10,411 bases of DNA from an uncultured Lachnospiraceae bacterium (lineage in GTDB: Bacteria; Bacillota; Clostridia; Lachnospirales; Lachnospiraceae), in the NCBI GenBank assembly GCA_948441955.1, contig CAOJQZ010000078.1, positions 1 to 10,411 on the forward strand, read 5' to 3'. How positions within the stretch are numbered: position 1 is the stretch's first letter; every line of letters begins with the position of its first letter. The translations under genes were made by a program, and so were the position numbers. Shown here piece by piece: positions 1 through 7,515 of the stretch. Under the pieces are notes generated by a model, which saw only the letters and a list, made by a program, of their open reading frames with translations, was not told the origin of the DNA and searched no databases.

Positions 1-1109
1 CCATCGTGGTTGAGCGTATCGATCATCAGCGCGATATATTTACTCATATCGCAGTTAATATAATAAGGTCTTGAGAGAAGCTCCGGCGTCTGGTAAATAA
101 GGTTTGTTGTAAGTATGGCGTCAAGAGTCCCCTCTTCGTATGCCTTGTCAAATTTGTCCAGTCCATTGGTAAACAAACCAAAGGTTGCAGCGGCAAAAAT
201 GCGTTTTGCCTTACGCTGCTTCAGCTGGCTTGCCACATCCAGGATACTGTCGCCGGAGGAGATCATATCATCCAGAATGATAACGTCCTTTCCCTCTACG
301 GAAGAGCCCAGAAATTCATGGGCTATAATCGGGTTGCGTCCATTTATAATTTTCGTGTAGTCACGTCTCTTATAGAACATTCCCATATCAAGGTTTAACA
401 CATTTGCAAGATAAACGGCACGGCCGGTGGCTCCTTCATCCGGGCTGATGGCCATCATATGTTCGCTGTCAATCTGTAGGTCGTCATAGCGTTTTAAAAG
501 TCCCTTTACAAACTGATAGGTTGGTTTTACAGTTTCAAAGCCGCTTAATGGAATTGCATTCTGAACACGTGGATCGTGAGCGTCAAAAGTGATGATATTA
601 TCAACTCCCATCCTTACGAGTTCCTGGAGCGCAAGAGCACAGTCAAGAGATTCCCGCCCGTTTCTTTTATGCTGACGACTTTCATAAAGAAACGGCATGA
701 TAACATTTAAACGTCTTGCCTTGCCGCCGATTGCAGCAATAACTCTTTTCAAATTCTGAAAGTGGTCGTCAGGGGACATGTGATTAACGTGCCCTGTTAA
801 AGAGTAGGTAAGGCTGTAGTTACATACGTCGACTATAAGATATATGTCTTTGCCCCGTACGGATTCCCCAATAATCCCTTTTGCTTCTCCGGAACCGAAT
901 CTCGGCACCTTGGCATTAACCAGATACGTATCCTTTTCATACCCGTTGAATACAACATCGTCTTTGTAAATGTGTTCGCTTTCTCTGCGCCATCGCACAA
1001 GGTAGTCATCGATCATTTTCCCCATGTCCTGACAACCGTCCAAAGCAATGATGCCCAGAGCTCCGATTGGAATGTTGTCCAATATTCGTTCGTTACGGCG
1101 TAACATCAT
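1..1109 (-). CDS. prs: Ribose-phosphate pyrophosphokinase (PRPP synthetase), clostridial long form, 3' end cut by window edge
   Basis: Makes PRPP from ribose 5-phosphate and ATP, for nucleotide, His, Trp and NAD synthesis in the cytoplasm. The minus frame is open from the ATG at 1109 to the window edge, giving 369 codons without a stop; the C-terminus is missing. Visible family landmarks: an SVRG segment (83-86) matching the ESIRG region of Bacillus Prs, the ATP-site loop ESRQHKR (143-149), the catalytic-His motif TFDAHDP (174-180, H178), SPDEG (222-226), KRRD (247-250), and the PRPP loop DDMISSGDS (280-288). It differs from the usual ~315-residue enzyme by an N-terminal extension of roughly 60 residues and by a PRPP loop whose usual third Asp and Thr (DDxxDTxGT) are Ser. 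The ribosome binding site GGGAGGT (1114-1120) lies inside the upstream dnaC-like gene, whose end overlaps this start by 17 nt, so translation is probably coupled. The ATG at 1106 is an equally possible start. The PRPP synthetase family assignment is secure; whether it is the main housekeeping enzyme or a paralogue is unknown. Confidence 0.92.
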   Translation of the reverse strand, partial: MMLRRNERILDNIPIGALGIIALDGCQDMGKMIDDYLVRWRRESEHIYKDDVVFNGYEKDTYLVNAKVPRFGSGEAKGIIGESVRGKDIYLIVDVCNYSLTYSLTGHVNHMSPDDHFQNLKRVIAAIGGKARRLNVIMPFLYESRQHKRNGRESLDCALALQELVRMGVDNIITFDAHDPRVQNAIPLSGFETVKPTYQFVKGLLKRYDDLQIDSEHMMAISPDEGATGRAVYLANVLNLDMGMFYKRRDYTKIINGRNPIIAHEFLGSSVEGKDVIILDDMISSGDSILDVASQLKQRKAKRIFAAATFGLFTNGLDKFDKAYEEGTLDAILTTNLIYQTPELLSRPYYINCDMSKYIALMIDTLNHD

Positions 1110-2106
1110 TTGTACCTCCCAAGTTTAAAAGTTTTTTTTGAATTCTTATATCGTCGCCCGTAAGTCTCAACATTTTATAGCAACTGCTTATACGGGAGAA
1201 GATTCGTTCGGAATAAATAGATTTAATATCCTCAAGGGCAAGGTTGGTAGATATAATTGTTGATTTTTTGCGTAGAATGCGCTCATTTAAAACGGTAAAG
1301 AGCTGTGATGCCGTAAATGCATTGGAAAGCTCCGAACCTAGATCATCGATGATTAAAAGGTCGCAATCACAGATGTGTAAATGTATATCCTCATCATTTT
1401 CTTCATTTTTAGAAAAGGTTTTTTTGGCAAGAAGATCAAAAAGTCCGGAGGCAGAAAAATAGATAACAGAATAAGAGCTTTCAAGCAGCTCTTTTGCAAT
1501 ACAATGGGAAAGAAAAGTTTTGCCCACTCCGGTATCTCCATATAATAATATGTTCTGAAAATGAGATGAAAATGTGTCTGCAAATTCATGGCATACCTCT
1601 AGGGCGGTAAGCATGGATTCTCTTGAAGACCGTCCGGTCAAAGGATCTATGTGATTTGCAGAATAGTAGTCAAGGGAACAGTTGGAAAAATTCTCCTGCT
1701 CCAAGATTCCTTTCAGATTCGACTGCTCGTACAGTAATTCAATGATTGCCCTTTTCAGACAATGACATTTTTGTGTGCCGAGATACCCGGTGTCCCGGCA
1801 GTCTGTGCAGGTGTAATGAAGCTCAAGATAATCCTCCGGAAAATGATTTTCTAAAAGCAAGGTGCGTTTCCTTGAGGTAAGCTCTTCTCTGAGGTCTTTA
1901 AAGGAGGCCAGAGCAGACTCGTCACCTCTAAGCAGACTTTTTGCTTGTTTAACGCCAAGGGAGGAGATCGTATCATCAATTTCTTTTATTTGAGGAATTT
2001 TAGAATATATTTCGTCATAATGACGACGGAGAGTATATTCATTGTCTGACTGCCTTTGTTCATAAGCACGCATAAGCGCATCGTATTGAGGGTTGGATAA
2101 TGCCAT
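1093..2106 (-). CDS. dnaC: DnaC/DnaI-like helicase-loader ATPase
   Basis: AAA+ ATPase of the DnaC/DnaI/IstB group, expected to load the replicative helicase onto DNA at origins or during restart, together with DnaD. Of 337 residues, the N-terminal ~90 are charged and helical. A Cys cluster (C100, C103, C114, C116; CxxC-x10-CxC) resembles the zinc module in the N-terminal half of Bacillus DnaI. The ATPase follows: Walker A GDTGVGKT (190-197), Walker B LLIIDDLG (250-257), sensor-1 region STNL (286-289) and Arg-finger candidates R301 and R305. Start ATG 2106 has AAGGAG 7 nt upstream. It lies 18 nt downstream of the dnaD-like gene and overlaps prs at its end. An IstB-type transposition helper is the alternative, but the zinc module, the dnaD neighbour and the absence of a transposase favour a replication role. 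The symbol follows clostridial usage; dnaI would be the Bacillus name. Confidence 0.9.
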   Translation of the reverse strand: MALSNPQYDALMRAYEQRQSDNEYTLRRHYDEIYSKIPQIKEIDDTISSLGVKQAKSLLRGDESALASFKDLREELTSRKRTLLLENHFPEDYLELHYTCTDCRDTGYLGTQKCHCLKRAIIELLYEQSNLKGILEQENFSNCSLDYYSANHIDPLTGRSSRESMLTALEVCHEFADTFSSHFQNILLYGDTGVGKTFLSHCIAKELLESSYSVIYFSASGLFDLLAKKTFSKNEENDEDIHLHICDCDLLIIDDLGSELSNAFTASQLFTVLNERILRKKSTIISTNLALEDIKSIYSERIFSRISSCYKMLRLTGDDIRIQKKLLNLGGTNDVTP

Positions 2107-2124
2107 TGGAAAACTCCTTGTATT

Positions 2125-3105
2125 TTATTGCTGTATCAATTTGCGTTCCAGTTCACTCATATCATAGGAACGGCCTTCAAAATTGTTAAATTTATTTTTT
2201 GATGCAGAAGACTTTGACGATTGTTTTTTCCGTCGTTCTCTTTCCTTTATAAATCCTGCGTCTAAGATCTTAATGTCTTCAAGGCAGCGTACGTTTTTTT
2301 CCATCCATCCCCGTAAGATGGTGTCCGCATAATCAAAACTGGGCTGATGGATTGTGTTAATGGTACGGCTGCAGGCTTCCATAATTATATCATTAGAAAA
2401 GCCATATTCCTCATTCCATTTTTTTATATAGGTAAGCTCGGAGGCAGCCGGGGTTCTCCCCTTAATGCCAAATGCATTTAAGACGGAATAGCAGTTACGG
2501 TTGTAAGTCAATGTTCCGGCCTTGGCTTCCTCGACGGTGGTAATGTTCCGCTCATGCCATGAAAGAGCAACTTTACGTATATAATGCATACTTTTATGTC
2601 CGCTTTCCACACAATACTCAATCAGATACTCAATTAAATCTATGGACATATGTAATGTTTCATAAAAATAGGAAATAGAGTCCACGTCCGTTACAGTCAA
2701 GGTTTTGCCCAAATATTGTTCTGCTACAAACAAAAGTTCTTTAAATTCCTTACGGCTTTTATACTGCTGCAGATTGGATACCTCGGGTGCAGGGGGCGCA
2801 GCCGGCAATTTTTCTGTCTCTTTGGCAGCCTTCTTATCCGAAGTGTTTTCGTATTCCAAAAGACCCTGCTTTTTCCAATAGTTGAGCGCGCGCAGAACAT
2901 CCTTTTCTGTATGCTCCAGAAGATCTGCTATTTTTGATATAGTAAGCGTCCCGGAAGGGGCGTTCAAATAACGAAGTAAAAGAAGATACACTTTCACGTA
3001 TTCTCCGTTCGCTTTTACCATATAATTGTCGATAAATTCATTTTCAAGCACAGTTGTTTCCCGTTGTGCATGATTGGTAAGTGTTAACTTTTTCATTGTA
3101 CACAC
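2125..3105 (-). CDS. DnaD-domain primosome protein (DnaD/DnaB-like)
   Basis: Probable replication-initiation and restart protein of the Firmicute DnaD/DnaB family, which binds and remodels DNA and helps recruit the helicase with its loader. Numbering from the GTG at 3105: residues ~25-85 form a winged-helix-like domain (ISKIADLLEHTEKDVLRAL region). A Lys/Pro/Ala-rich linker follows (~90-115). Then come two DDBH2 (DnaD C-terminal) repeats, at ~118-198 and ~225-280. Each ends in the YxxxIxxxW signature: YIRKVALSW in the first, with Val for Ile, and YADTILRGW in the second. The C-terminus has a basic tail (RERRKK) typical of DNA-binding ends. Start choice: the ATG at 3120 has no ribosome binding site, whereas GTG 3105 has AGAGGG 6 nt upstream. 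ATG 3096 (MKKLTL), where the family's usual N-terminus begins, is the other candidate. It is the first gene of a unit with dnaC and prs, with its own extended -10 promoter and DnaA boxes upstream. Confidence 0.88.
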   Translation of the reverse strand: MCTMKKLTLTNHAQRETTVLENEFIDNYMVKANGEYVKVYLLLLRYLNAPSGTLTISKIADLLEHTEKDVLRALNYWKKQGLLEYENTSDKKAAKETEKLPAAPPAPEVSNLQQYKSRKEFKELLFVAEQYLGKTLTVTDVDSISYFYETLHMSIDLIEYLIEYCVESGHKSMHYIRKVALSWHERNITTVEEAKAGTLTYNRNCYSVLNAFGIKGRTPAASELTYIKKWNEEYGFSNDIIMEACSRTINTIHQPSFDYADTILRGWMEKNVRCLEDIKILDAGFIKERERRKKQSSKSSASKNKFNNFEGRSYDMSELERKLIQQ

Positions 3106-3140
3106 ACCGATCCCTCTCATAATAATGTCTCGTGGAAATT

Positions 3141-3169
3141 ATTATAGCATTAGAAGGACAGGCAAAAAA
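3141..3169 (-). promoter_or_regulatory. Promoter of the dnaD-dnaC-prs unit
   Basis: On the minus strand a perfect TATAAT (3146-3141) is preceded by TGC, giving an extended -10 (TGn-TATAAT). The -35 position (3169-3164) reads TTTTTT and is poor, as often tolerated with an extended -10. Transcription would start near 3134, giving a leader of about 30 nt before the GTG at 3105. No terminator hairpin is visible after murC, so read-through from murC could add to expression. Confidence 0.6.
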
Positions 3170-3198
3170 GAAATTTTTACGTCAAAAATCCAGTTTTT

Positions 3199-3230
3199 TG
3201 TGGATAAAATACTGTGGAAAATGTGGATAA
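3199..3230 (-). promoter_or_regulatory. Cluster of three DnaA boxes upstream of the dnaD operon
   Basis: Two exact matches to the DnaA box TTATCCACA (seen as TGTGGATAA on the plus strand) lie at 3199-3207 and 3222-3230. A single-mismatch box, TGTGGAAAA, lies between them at 3213-3221. All three face the same way, in the direction of dnaD transcription, roughly 55-90 bp upstream of its -10. The cluster fills the gap directly after the murC stop codon. It may place the primosome genes under DnaA control or act as a DnaA-titration site. The boxes are visible; the function is inferred. Confidence 0.65.
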
Positions 3231-4610
3231 TTATTTTTTAAGGAGATTTTCGCCGATATTTACAACGTCTCCTGCACCCATAGTTATCAACATATCCCCT
3301 TTTTTGCAGTTTTCAAGACAGAAGCTTTCTATTTTTTCAAAGCTGTCAAAGTAATGCGCATCACATCCATTTTGCTTTACCGCGTCCGCCAGCTGTTTGG
3401 AAGATACCCCTAAGGAATCGGTTTCTCTCGCAGCATAAATATCAGCAAGAATTAAATGATCTGTATGGGATAAGGCCTCTGTAAATTCTGAAAATAAAGC
3501 TTTGGTACGTGTATAGGTATGAGGCTGGAAAATACACCAGATCTCCTGGTGAGGATAATGCGCAGCAGCCGTAAGGCTTGCTCTTATCTCTGTGGGGTGG
3601 TGCGCATAGTCATCAATAACTGTAATTCCGTTTACTTCTCCTTTATATTCGAAACGCCGATTTGTTCCGGTGAAATCATAAAGTCCTTTTTTAGAGATCT
3701 CCACAGGGATATTAATCTGATCGGCAACCGCAAGTGCGGCAAGTGCATTTTCTACATTATGCTCTCCGTTGACAGACAAGAAGATACGTTCAACGAAAAT
3801 ACCATTCTTTGTAAAATCAAAGGATGCTTCTCCCAGCTTATTGTGAGAAATATTAACAGCGCCATAATCCATAGAGCTGTCGCAGCCGTAGGTGACAACC
3901 TTACAGGGAAGATCTTGAATAAGTTCATCAAGCCGGGCAATTGCTCCGTTTATGACCAGACAGCCGTCAGCCGGGACAAGCTCCGCAAATTTACGAAAAG
4001 AGCGCCGGATGTCTTCAAGATCTTTGAAAAAGTCCAGATGATCCTCGTCTATATTTAATATAATACTGATTTTGGGAAAGAAGTGCAAAAAGCTGTTCGT
4101 ATATTCACAGGCTTCCGTCAGAAATATATTAGAATCACCAACACGAATGTTTCCATTTATTGCCTTTAGGATTCCCCCAACAGATATGGTGGGATCCAGC
4201 TCTCCGGCAAGCAGAATGTGGGACAGCATAGAGGTTGTGGTAGTCTTTCCATGTGTACCGGAGACCGCGATGGAAAGGTTATAGTTTGTCATAAGCTGTC
4301 CGAGAAGTTCCGCACGGCTCAGCATAGGAAGACCCTTGTCCTTTGCGGCCTGGAATTCTTCATTATCTTCATGGATTGCGGCAGTATATACGACTACGTC
4401 AATTCCTTCTATAATATTAGATGCTTTCTGACCATAAAAAATGGAAGCGCCTGCATGGATCAAATGCTCTGTGAGTGCAGATTCTTTATTATCAGATCCG
4501 GATATAGTGAAGCCTTCCTTTAAAAGAATCTCTGCAAGTCCGCTCATGCTGATACCGCCGATTCCTATAAAATGTACGTGTACAGGCTGTTTGAAATTAA
4601 TTTTATACAT
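3231..4610 (-). CDS. murC: UDP-N-acetylmuramate--L-alanine ligase
   Basis: Adds L-Ala to UDP-MurNAc with ATP, the first peptide-stem step of peptidoglycan precursor synthesis in the cytoplasm. 459 residues, usual for the family. The N-terminal Rossmann-like UDP-binding domain shows HFIGIGGISMSGLA (13-26). The central ATPase domain has the P-loop GTHGKTTT (118-125), EACEYTNSF (166-174) and NIDEDHLD (187-194). The C-terminal ligase domain has GEHNVENALAA (282-292), GTNRRFE (315-321) and DDYAHHPTEI (333-342). The last motif, together with the N-terminal glycine motif, is characteristic of MurC rather than MurD/E/F. Start ATG 4610 has GGAGGG 6 nt upstream. It is transcribed away from glgC, and the dnaD-dnaC-prs unit lies downstream on the same strand. 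No truncation or missing key residue is seen. Confidence 0.97.
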   Translation of the reverse strand: MYKINFKQPVHVHFIGIGGISMSGLAEILLKEGFTISGSDNKESALTEHLIHAGASIFYGQKASNIIEGIDVVVYTAAIHEDNEEFQAAKDKGLPMLSRAELLGQLMTNYNLSIAVSGTHGKTTTTSMLSHILLAGELDPTISVGGILKAINGNIRVGDSNIFLTEACEYTNSFLHFFPKISIILNIDEDHLDFFKDLEDIRRSFRKFAELVPADGCLVINGAIARLDELIQDLPCKVVTYGCDSSMDYGAVNISHNKLGEASFDFTKNGIFVERIFLSVNGEHNVENALAALAVADQINIPVEISKKGLYDFTGTNRRFEYKGEVNGITVIDDYAHHPTEIRASLTAAAHYPHQEIWCIFQPHTYTRTKALFSEFTEALSHTDHLILADIYAARETDSLGVSSKQLADAVKQNGCDAHYFDSFEKIESFCLENCKKGDMLITMGAGDVVNIGENLLKK

Positions 4611-4660
4611 GAAATTCCCTCCAACGGATTATTGTAATACAGTAACATTCTTCTTCATAT

Positions 4661-4689
4661 ATTATAAACATATATCTCCAAAAAACCAA
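4661..4689 (-). promoter_or_regulatory. murC promoter
   Basis: Minus-strand -10 TATAAT (4666-4661) is spaced exactly 17 nt from TTGGTT (4689-4684), a partial match to TTGACA. The start would be near 4654, about 44 nt before the murC ATG. The -35 overlaps the left arm of the dyad at 4678-4704. Confidence 0.6.
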
Positions 4690-4704
4690 CAAAAAGTTTT
4701 TTGG
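4678..4704. repeat. Perfect 9-bp inverted repeat between the murC and glgC promoters
   Basis: CCAAAAAAC (4678-4686) and GTTTTTTGG (4696-4704) are exact reverse complements with a 9-nt spacer. The left arm covers part of the proposed murC -35 element; the right arm lies ~50 bp upstream of the glgC -35. It could be an operator or simply curved A-tract DNA. It lacks a GC-rich stem, so a terminator is unlikely. Confidence 0.45.
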
Positions 4705-4754
4705 TATATTTTCATAAAAAGTTTCGAAAAAATTGTATTAATTTGTAAAAATTG

Positions 4755-4783
4755 TTCGCTAAATGAAAAATATATGGTATAAT
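4755..4783 (+). promoter_or_regulatory. glgC-glgD promoter
   Basis: TGG-TATAAT (4775-4783) is an extended -10 with a perfect hexamer. At 17-nt spacing the -35 is TTCGCT (4755-4760), a weak match. Transcription would start near 4790, about 28 nt before the glgC ATG. Confidence 0.6.
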
Positions 4784-4817
4784 ATATTCAGCAGACATTT
4801 TTAGAAGGAGTGATGAC

Positions 4818-6092
4818 ATGAGAAAGAAAGAAATGATAGCAATGCTGCTGGCGGGAGGTCAGGGCAGCAGACTTGGTGTTCTCACATCAAAGGTGGCCAA
4901 GCCGGCTGTTGCTTTTGGAGGTAAATACAGAATTATTGACTTTCCGCTCAGTAATTGTATTAACTCAGGAATTGATACGGTCGGAGTATTGACACAGTAT
5001 CAGCCGCTCAGACTCAATACGCATATTGGAATTGGTATTCCATGGGATCTGGATCGTAATTTCGGCGGTGTTACTATTTTGCCTCCGTATGAAAAAAGTA
5101 CGAACAGCGAGTGGTATACCGGTACGGCTAACGCCATATATCAGAATCTGGACTATATGGAGACATTTAATCCAGACTATGTACTGATTCTTTCCGGCGA
5201 CCATATCTATAAGATGGATTATGAGGTTATGCTGGATTACCATAAGGAAAATAAGGCGGATGTTACAATTGCCGCTATGCCGGTTCCAAAGGAGGAAGCA
5301 AGCCGTTTTGGAATTGTAGTTACAGACGACGGCGGGAAGATTACCGAGTTCCAGGAGAAACCGCCGCAGCCAAAGAGCAATCTGGCGTCAATGGGTATTT
5401 ACATTTTCAGCTGGCCTGCACTCAGAGAGGCCCTTGTTGCGCTGAAGGACGAGCCGGGGTGTGACTTCGGCAAACATATTATTCCGTACTGCCATGAGAA
5501 GGACGAAAGATTATTTGCATATGAGTATAACGGATACTGGAAGGATGTAGGAACACTTGGCTCTTACTGGGAAGCAAATATGGAACTGATCGATATTATT
5601 CCGGAATTTAATCTGTATGAGGAGTTCTGGAAAATATATACAAACAGCGGAATATTGCCGCCCCAATATATTTCAGGGCAGTCTGTAATTGAGAGAAGTA
5701 TTATAGGTAATGGTTCGGAGATTTATGGACATGTGCATAATTGCGTCATTGGTTCCGGTGTGACGGTTGAAGAAGGAGCTGTAGTTCGGGATTCCATTAT
5801 CATGAAGGATGTAAAGATTGGAAAGGGATGTGTAATAGACAAGTCAATTATTGCCGAGGGATGCAGAATAGGAAATCATGTAACACTTGGTATCGGCGGC
5901 GACATACCGAATAAGCTGAAACCAGCGGTATACTCCTTCGGTCTTGTTACAATAGGAGAGAAATCTATCATACCGGATGGGGTTCAGATTGGAAAGAATA
6001 CAGCCATCAGTGGGGCTACGGTAAAGGAGGACTATCCGAACGGCATACTGGAAAGCGGGGAAATATTGATAAAGGCAGGTGAAGTGGCATGA
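4818..6092 (+). CDS. glgC: Glucose-1-phosphate adenylyltransferase, catalytic subunit
   Basis: Forms ADP-glucose from glucose 1-phosphate and ATP, the committing step of bacterial glycogen synthesis in the cytoplasm. 424 residues, normal length. The N-terminal nucleotidyltransferase domain shows the intact nucleotide loop LAGGQGSRL (11-19), KPAVAFGGKYRIIDF (28-42), GTANAIYQN (102-110), GDHIYKMDY (127-135), the sugar-phosphate site FQEKP (178-182) and YWKDVGTL (240-247). The C-terminus (~290-410) is a left-handed beta-helix with hexapeptide-like repeats (for example SIIGNGSEIYG, VTVEEGAVVRDS). Start ATG 4818 has AGAAGGAG with a 7-nt spacer. It is the first gene of the glgC-glgD-spoVG cluster; glgD begins on its stop codon. 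No glgA, glgB or glgP is in the window. Confidence 0.97.
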   Translation: MRKKEMIAMLLAGGQGSRLGVLTSKVAKPAVAFGGKYRIIDFPLSNCINSGIDTVGVLTQYQPLRLNTHIGIGIPWDLDRNFGGVTILPPYEKSTNSEWYTGTANAIYQNLDYMETFNPDYVLILSGDHIYKMDYEVMLDYHKENKADVTIAAMPVPKEEASRFGIVVTDDGGKITEFQEKPPQPKSNLASMGIYIFSWPALREALVALKDEPGCDFGKHIIPYCHEKDERLFAYEYNGYWKDVGTLGSYWEANMELIDIIPEFNLYEEFWKIYTNSGILPPQYISGQSVIERSIIGNGSEIYGHVHNCVIGSGVTVEEGAVVRDSIIMKDVKIGKGCVIDKSIIAEGCRIGNHVTLGIGGDIPNKLKPAVYSFGLVTIGEKSIIPDGVQIGKNTAISGATVKEDYPNGILESGEILIKAGEVA

Positions 6093-7213
6093 GAGCAGTA
6101 GGACTTATTTTGGCAGGCGGTAACAGTAACAAAATGCGGGAGCTGACACACAGACGTGCTGTGGCGGCAATGCCTGTCGCAGGAAGCTACAGGGCAATTG
6201 ACTTTGCACTTAGTAATATGTCAAATTCTCATATTCAAAAGGTGGCGGTTCTTACACAGTACAATGCACGTTCATTGAATGAGCATTTGAATTCTTCCAA
6301 ATGGTGGGATTTTGGAAGAAAACAGGGGGGGCTGTATGTATTTACACCTACAATTACTATAGATAACGGGTACTGGTACAGAGGAACGGCAGACGCTATT
6401 TATCAGAACCTGGATTTCTTAAAGAAATGTCATGAGCCGTATGTTGTCCTTACATCTGGAGACGCTGTATATAAGCTGGATTATAATAAGGTGCTGGAGT
6501 ATCACATTGCGAAGAAAGCAGATATTACAGTTGTATGCCGTGAGCTGGAGGAAGGCGAGGATGCGACACGCTTTGGAACAGTCAAGATGAATGATACGAT
6601 GCGCATCGAGGAGTTTGAGGAGAAACCGATGGTTACAAATGCAACCACCATCTCCACAGGAATCTATATTATCAGAAGAAGGCTTCTGATTGATCTTGTT
6701 GAGCATTGTGCGGAGGAAGAGAGGCATGATTTTGTTGCAGATATTCTGATCCGTTATAAGAACCTGAAGAAGATGTATGGATATAAAATCAAGGATTACT
6801 GGAGCAATATCTCTACAGTAGATGCTTATTATAAGACAAATATGGATTTCCTGAAGCCGGAAGTGCGCGAGTATTTCTTCAAAAAGCATCCGGAAATCTA
6901 TTCAAGGGTGAGTGATTTGCCGCCGGCAAAATATAATCCGGGAGCAACGGTGAAAAACAGCCTTATCGCAAGCGGCTGTATCGTAAACGGAACGGTTGAG
7001 AATTCCGTTATATTTAAGAAAGTATTTGTGGGAAATAATTGTGTGATCAAAAATTCGATTATTTTGAACGATGTTTATCTTGGGGACAATACTTACATTG
7101 AAAACTGCATCGTAGAAAGTCGTGATACAATCCGGGCAAATACACGTCATGTAGGTGAAAATGGTGTGAAGGTAGTTGTTGAAAAGAATGAGAGTGAGAG
7201 GTATGCACTATAG
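6089..7213 (+). CDS. glgD: ADP-glucose pyrophosphorylase accessory subunit GlgD
   Basis: Paralogue of GlgC that in Firmicutes assembles with GlgC and alters its activity. 374 residues. The fold matches GlgC: nucleotidyltransferase domain (RAIDFALSN 35-43, GTADAIYQN 99-107, GDAVYKLDY 124-132, FEEKP) followed by a shorter beta-helix (~285-360). The catalytic loop is degenerate: where GlgC has GGQGSRL, GlgD has GGNSNKM (10-16), losing the Gly and the conserved Arg, and the KPAVAFGGKYR segment reads RAVAAMPVAGSYR. This supports a non-catalytic or weakly catalytic regulatory role (inference from family knowledge). The ATG overlaps the glgC stop as ATGA, so translation is coupled, keeping subunit ratios balanced. 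Confidence 0.95.
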   Translation: MRAVGLILAGGNSNKMRELTHRRAVAAMPVAGSYRAIDFALSNMSNSHIQKVAVLTQYNARSLNEHLNSSKWWDFGRKQGGLYVFTPTITIDNGYWYRGTADAIYQNLDFLKKCHEPYVVLTSGDAVYKLDYNKVLEYHIAKKADITVVCRELEEGEDATRFGTVKMNDTMRIEEFEEKPMVTNATTISTGIYIIRRRLLIDLVEHCAEEERHDFVADILIRYKNLKKMYGYKIKDYWSNISTVDAYYKTNMDFLKPEVREYFFKKHPEIYSRVSDLPPAKYNPGATVKNSLIASGCIVNGTVENSVIFKKVFVGNNCVIKNSIILNDVYLGDNTYIENCIVESRDTIRANTRHVGENGVKVVVEKNESERYAL

Positions 7214-7245
7214 TGCAGCTTGGCAGGAAAGGGGCTGACAAAGGT

Positions 7246-7515
7246 ATGCAGATTACAGATGTGCGCGTACGCAAAGTGGCAAAAGAAGGAAAATTAAAAG
7301 CAGTTGTGTCAATTACTATGGATGATGAGTTTGTTGTACACGATATTAAAGTAATAGAGGGGGAAAAGGGAAACTTTATTGCAATGCCGAGCAAAAAGGC
7401 ATTAGACGGGGAATACAGAGATATTGCCCATCCGATTAATTCCAGAACAAGAGACCGCATTCAAAATGTTATTCTCGAGAAATACGAGGAAGTACTGCGC
7501 GATCAGGAGGCGTAG
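7246..7515 (+). CDS. spoVG: SpoVG regulatory protein
   Basis: Small nucleic-acid-binding regulator of the SpoVG family, known in Firmicutes for effects on septation, sporulation and virulence or capsule gene expression. 89 residues from the ATG at 7246. The family core is clear: ITDVRVRKV near the N-terminus, then SITMDDEFVVHDIKVIEG, GNFIAMPSKK and YRDIAHPINS. A GTG at 7213 would add 11 residues, but SpoVG proteins start just before ITDVR/VTDVR and AAGGGG lies 11 nt before 7246, so the later start is preferred. It begins 32 nt after glgD and is probably co-transcribed with glgCD. Its stop codon (TAG) and probably its last codon or two lie inside a copy of the dispersed repeat. Confidence 0.95.
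   Translation: MQITDVRVRKVAKEGKLKAVVSITMDDEFVVHDIKVIEGEKGNFIAMPSKKALDGEYRDIAHPINSRTRDRIQNVILEKYEEVLRDQEA

Noticed and set aside
115..360. 81-codon plus-strand ORF at the left edge
   Set aside because: Antisense to the partial prs gene, which carries the PRPP-synthetase motifs on the minus strand.
1093..2106. IstB transposition helper of an insertion sequence
   Set aside because: No transposase or terminal repeats nearby; the zinc module and the dnaD neighbour fit a helicase loader.
3106..3120. ATG 3120 as start of the dnaD-like gene
   Set aside because: No ribosome binding site upstream; AGAGGG sits inside this stretch and serves GTG 3105, and the family N-terminus begins near 3096.
3519..4058. 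179-codon plus-strand ORF
   Set aside because: Lies fully antisense to murC, whose motifs are all intact; no ribosome binding site and no recognisable domain.
7209..7214. TATAGT as a separate spoVG -10
   Set aside because: No -35 at acceptable spacing; TTGTTG and TTGAAA upstream are 24-27 nt away.
7213..7245. GTG 7213 as spoVG start
   Set aside because: Adds 11 residues absent from SpoVG proteins and overlaps the glgD stop without a suitable ribosome binding site.
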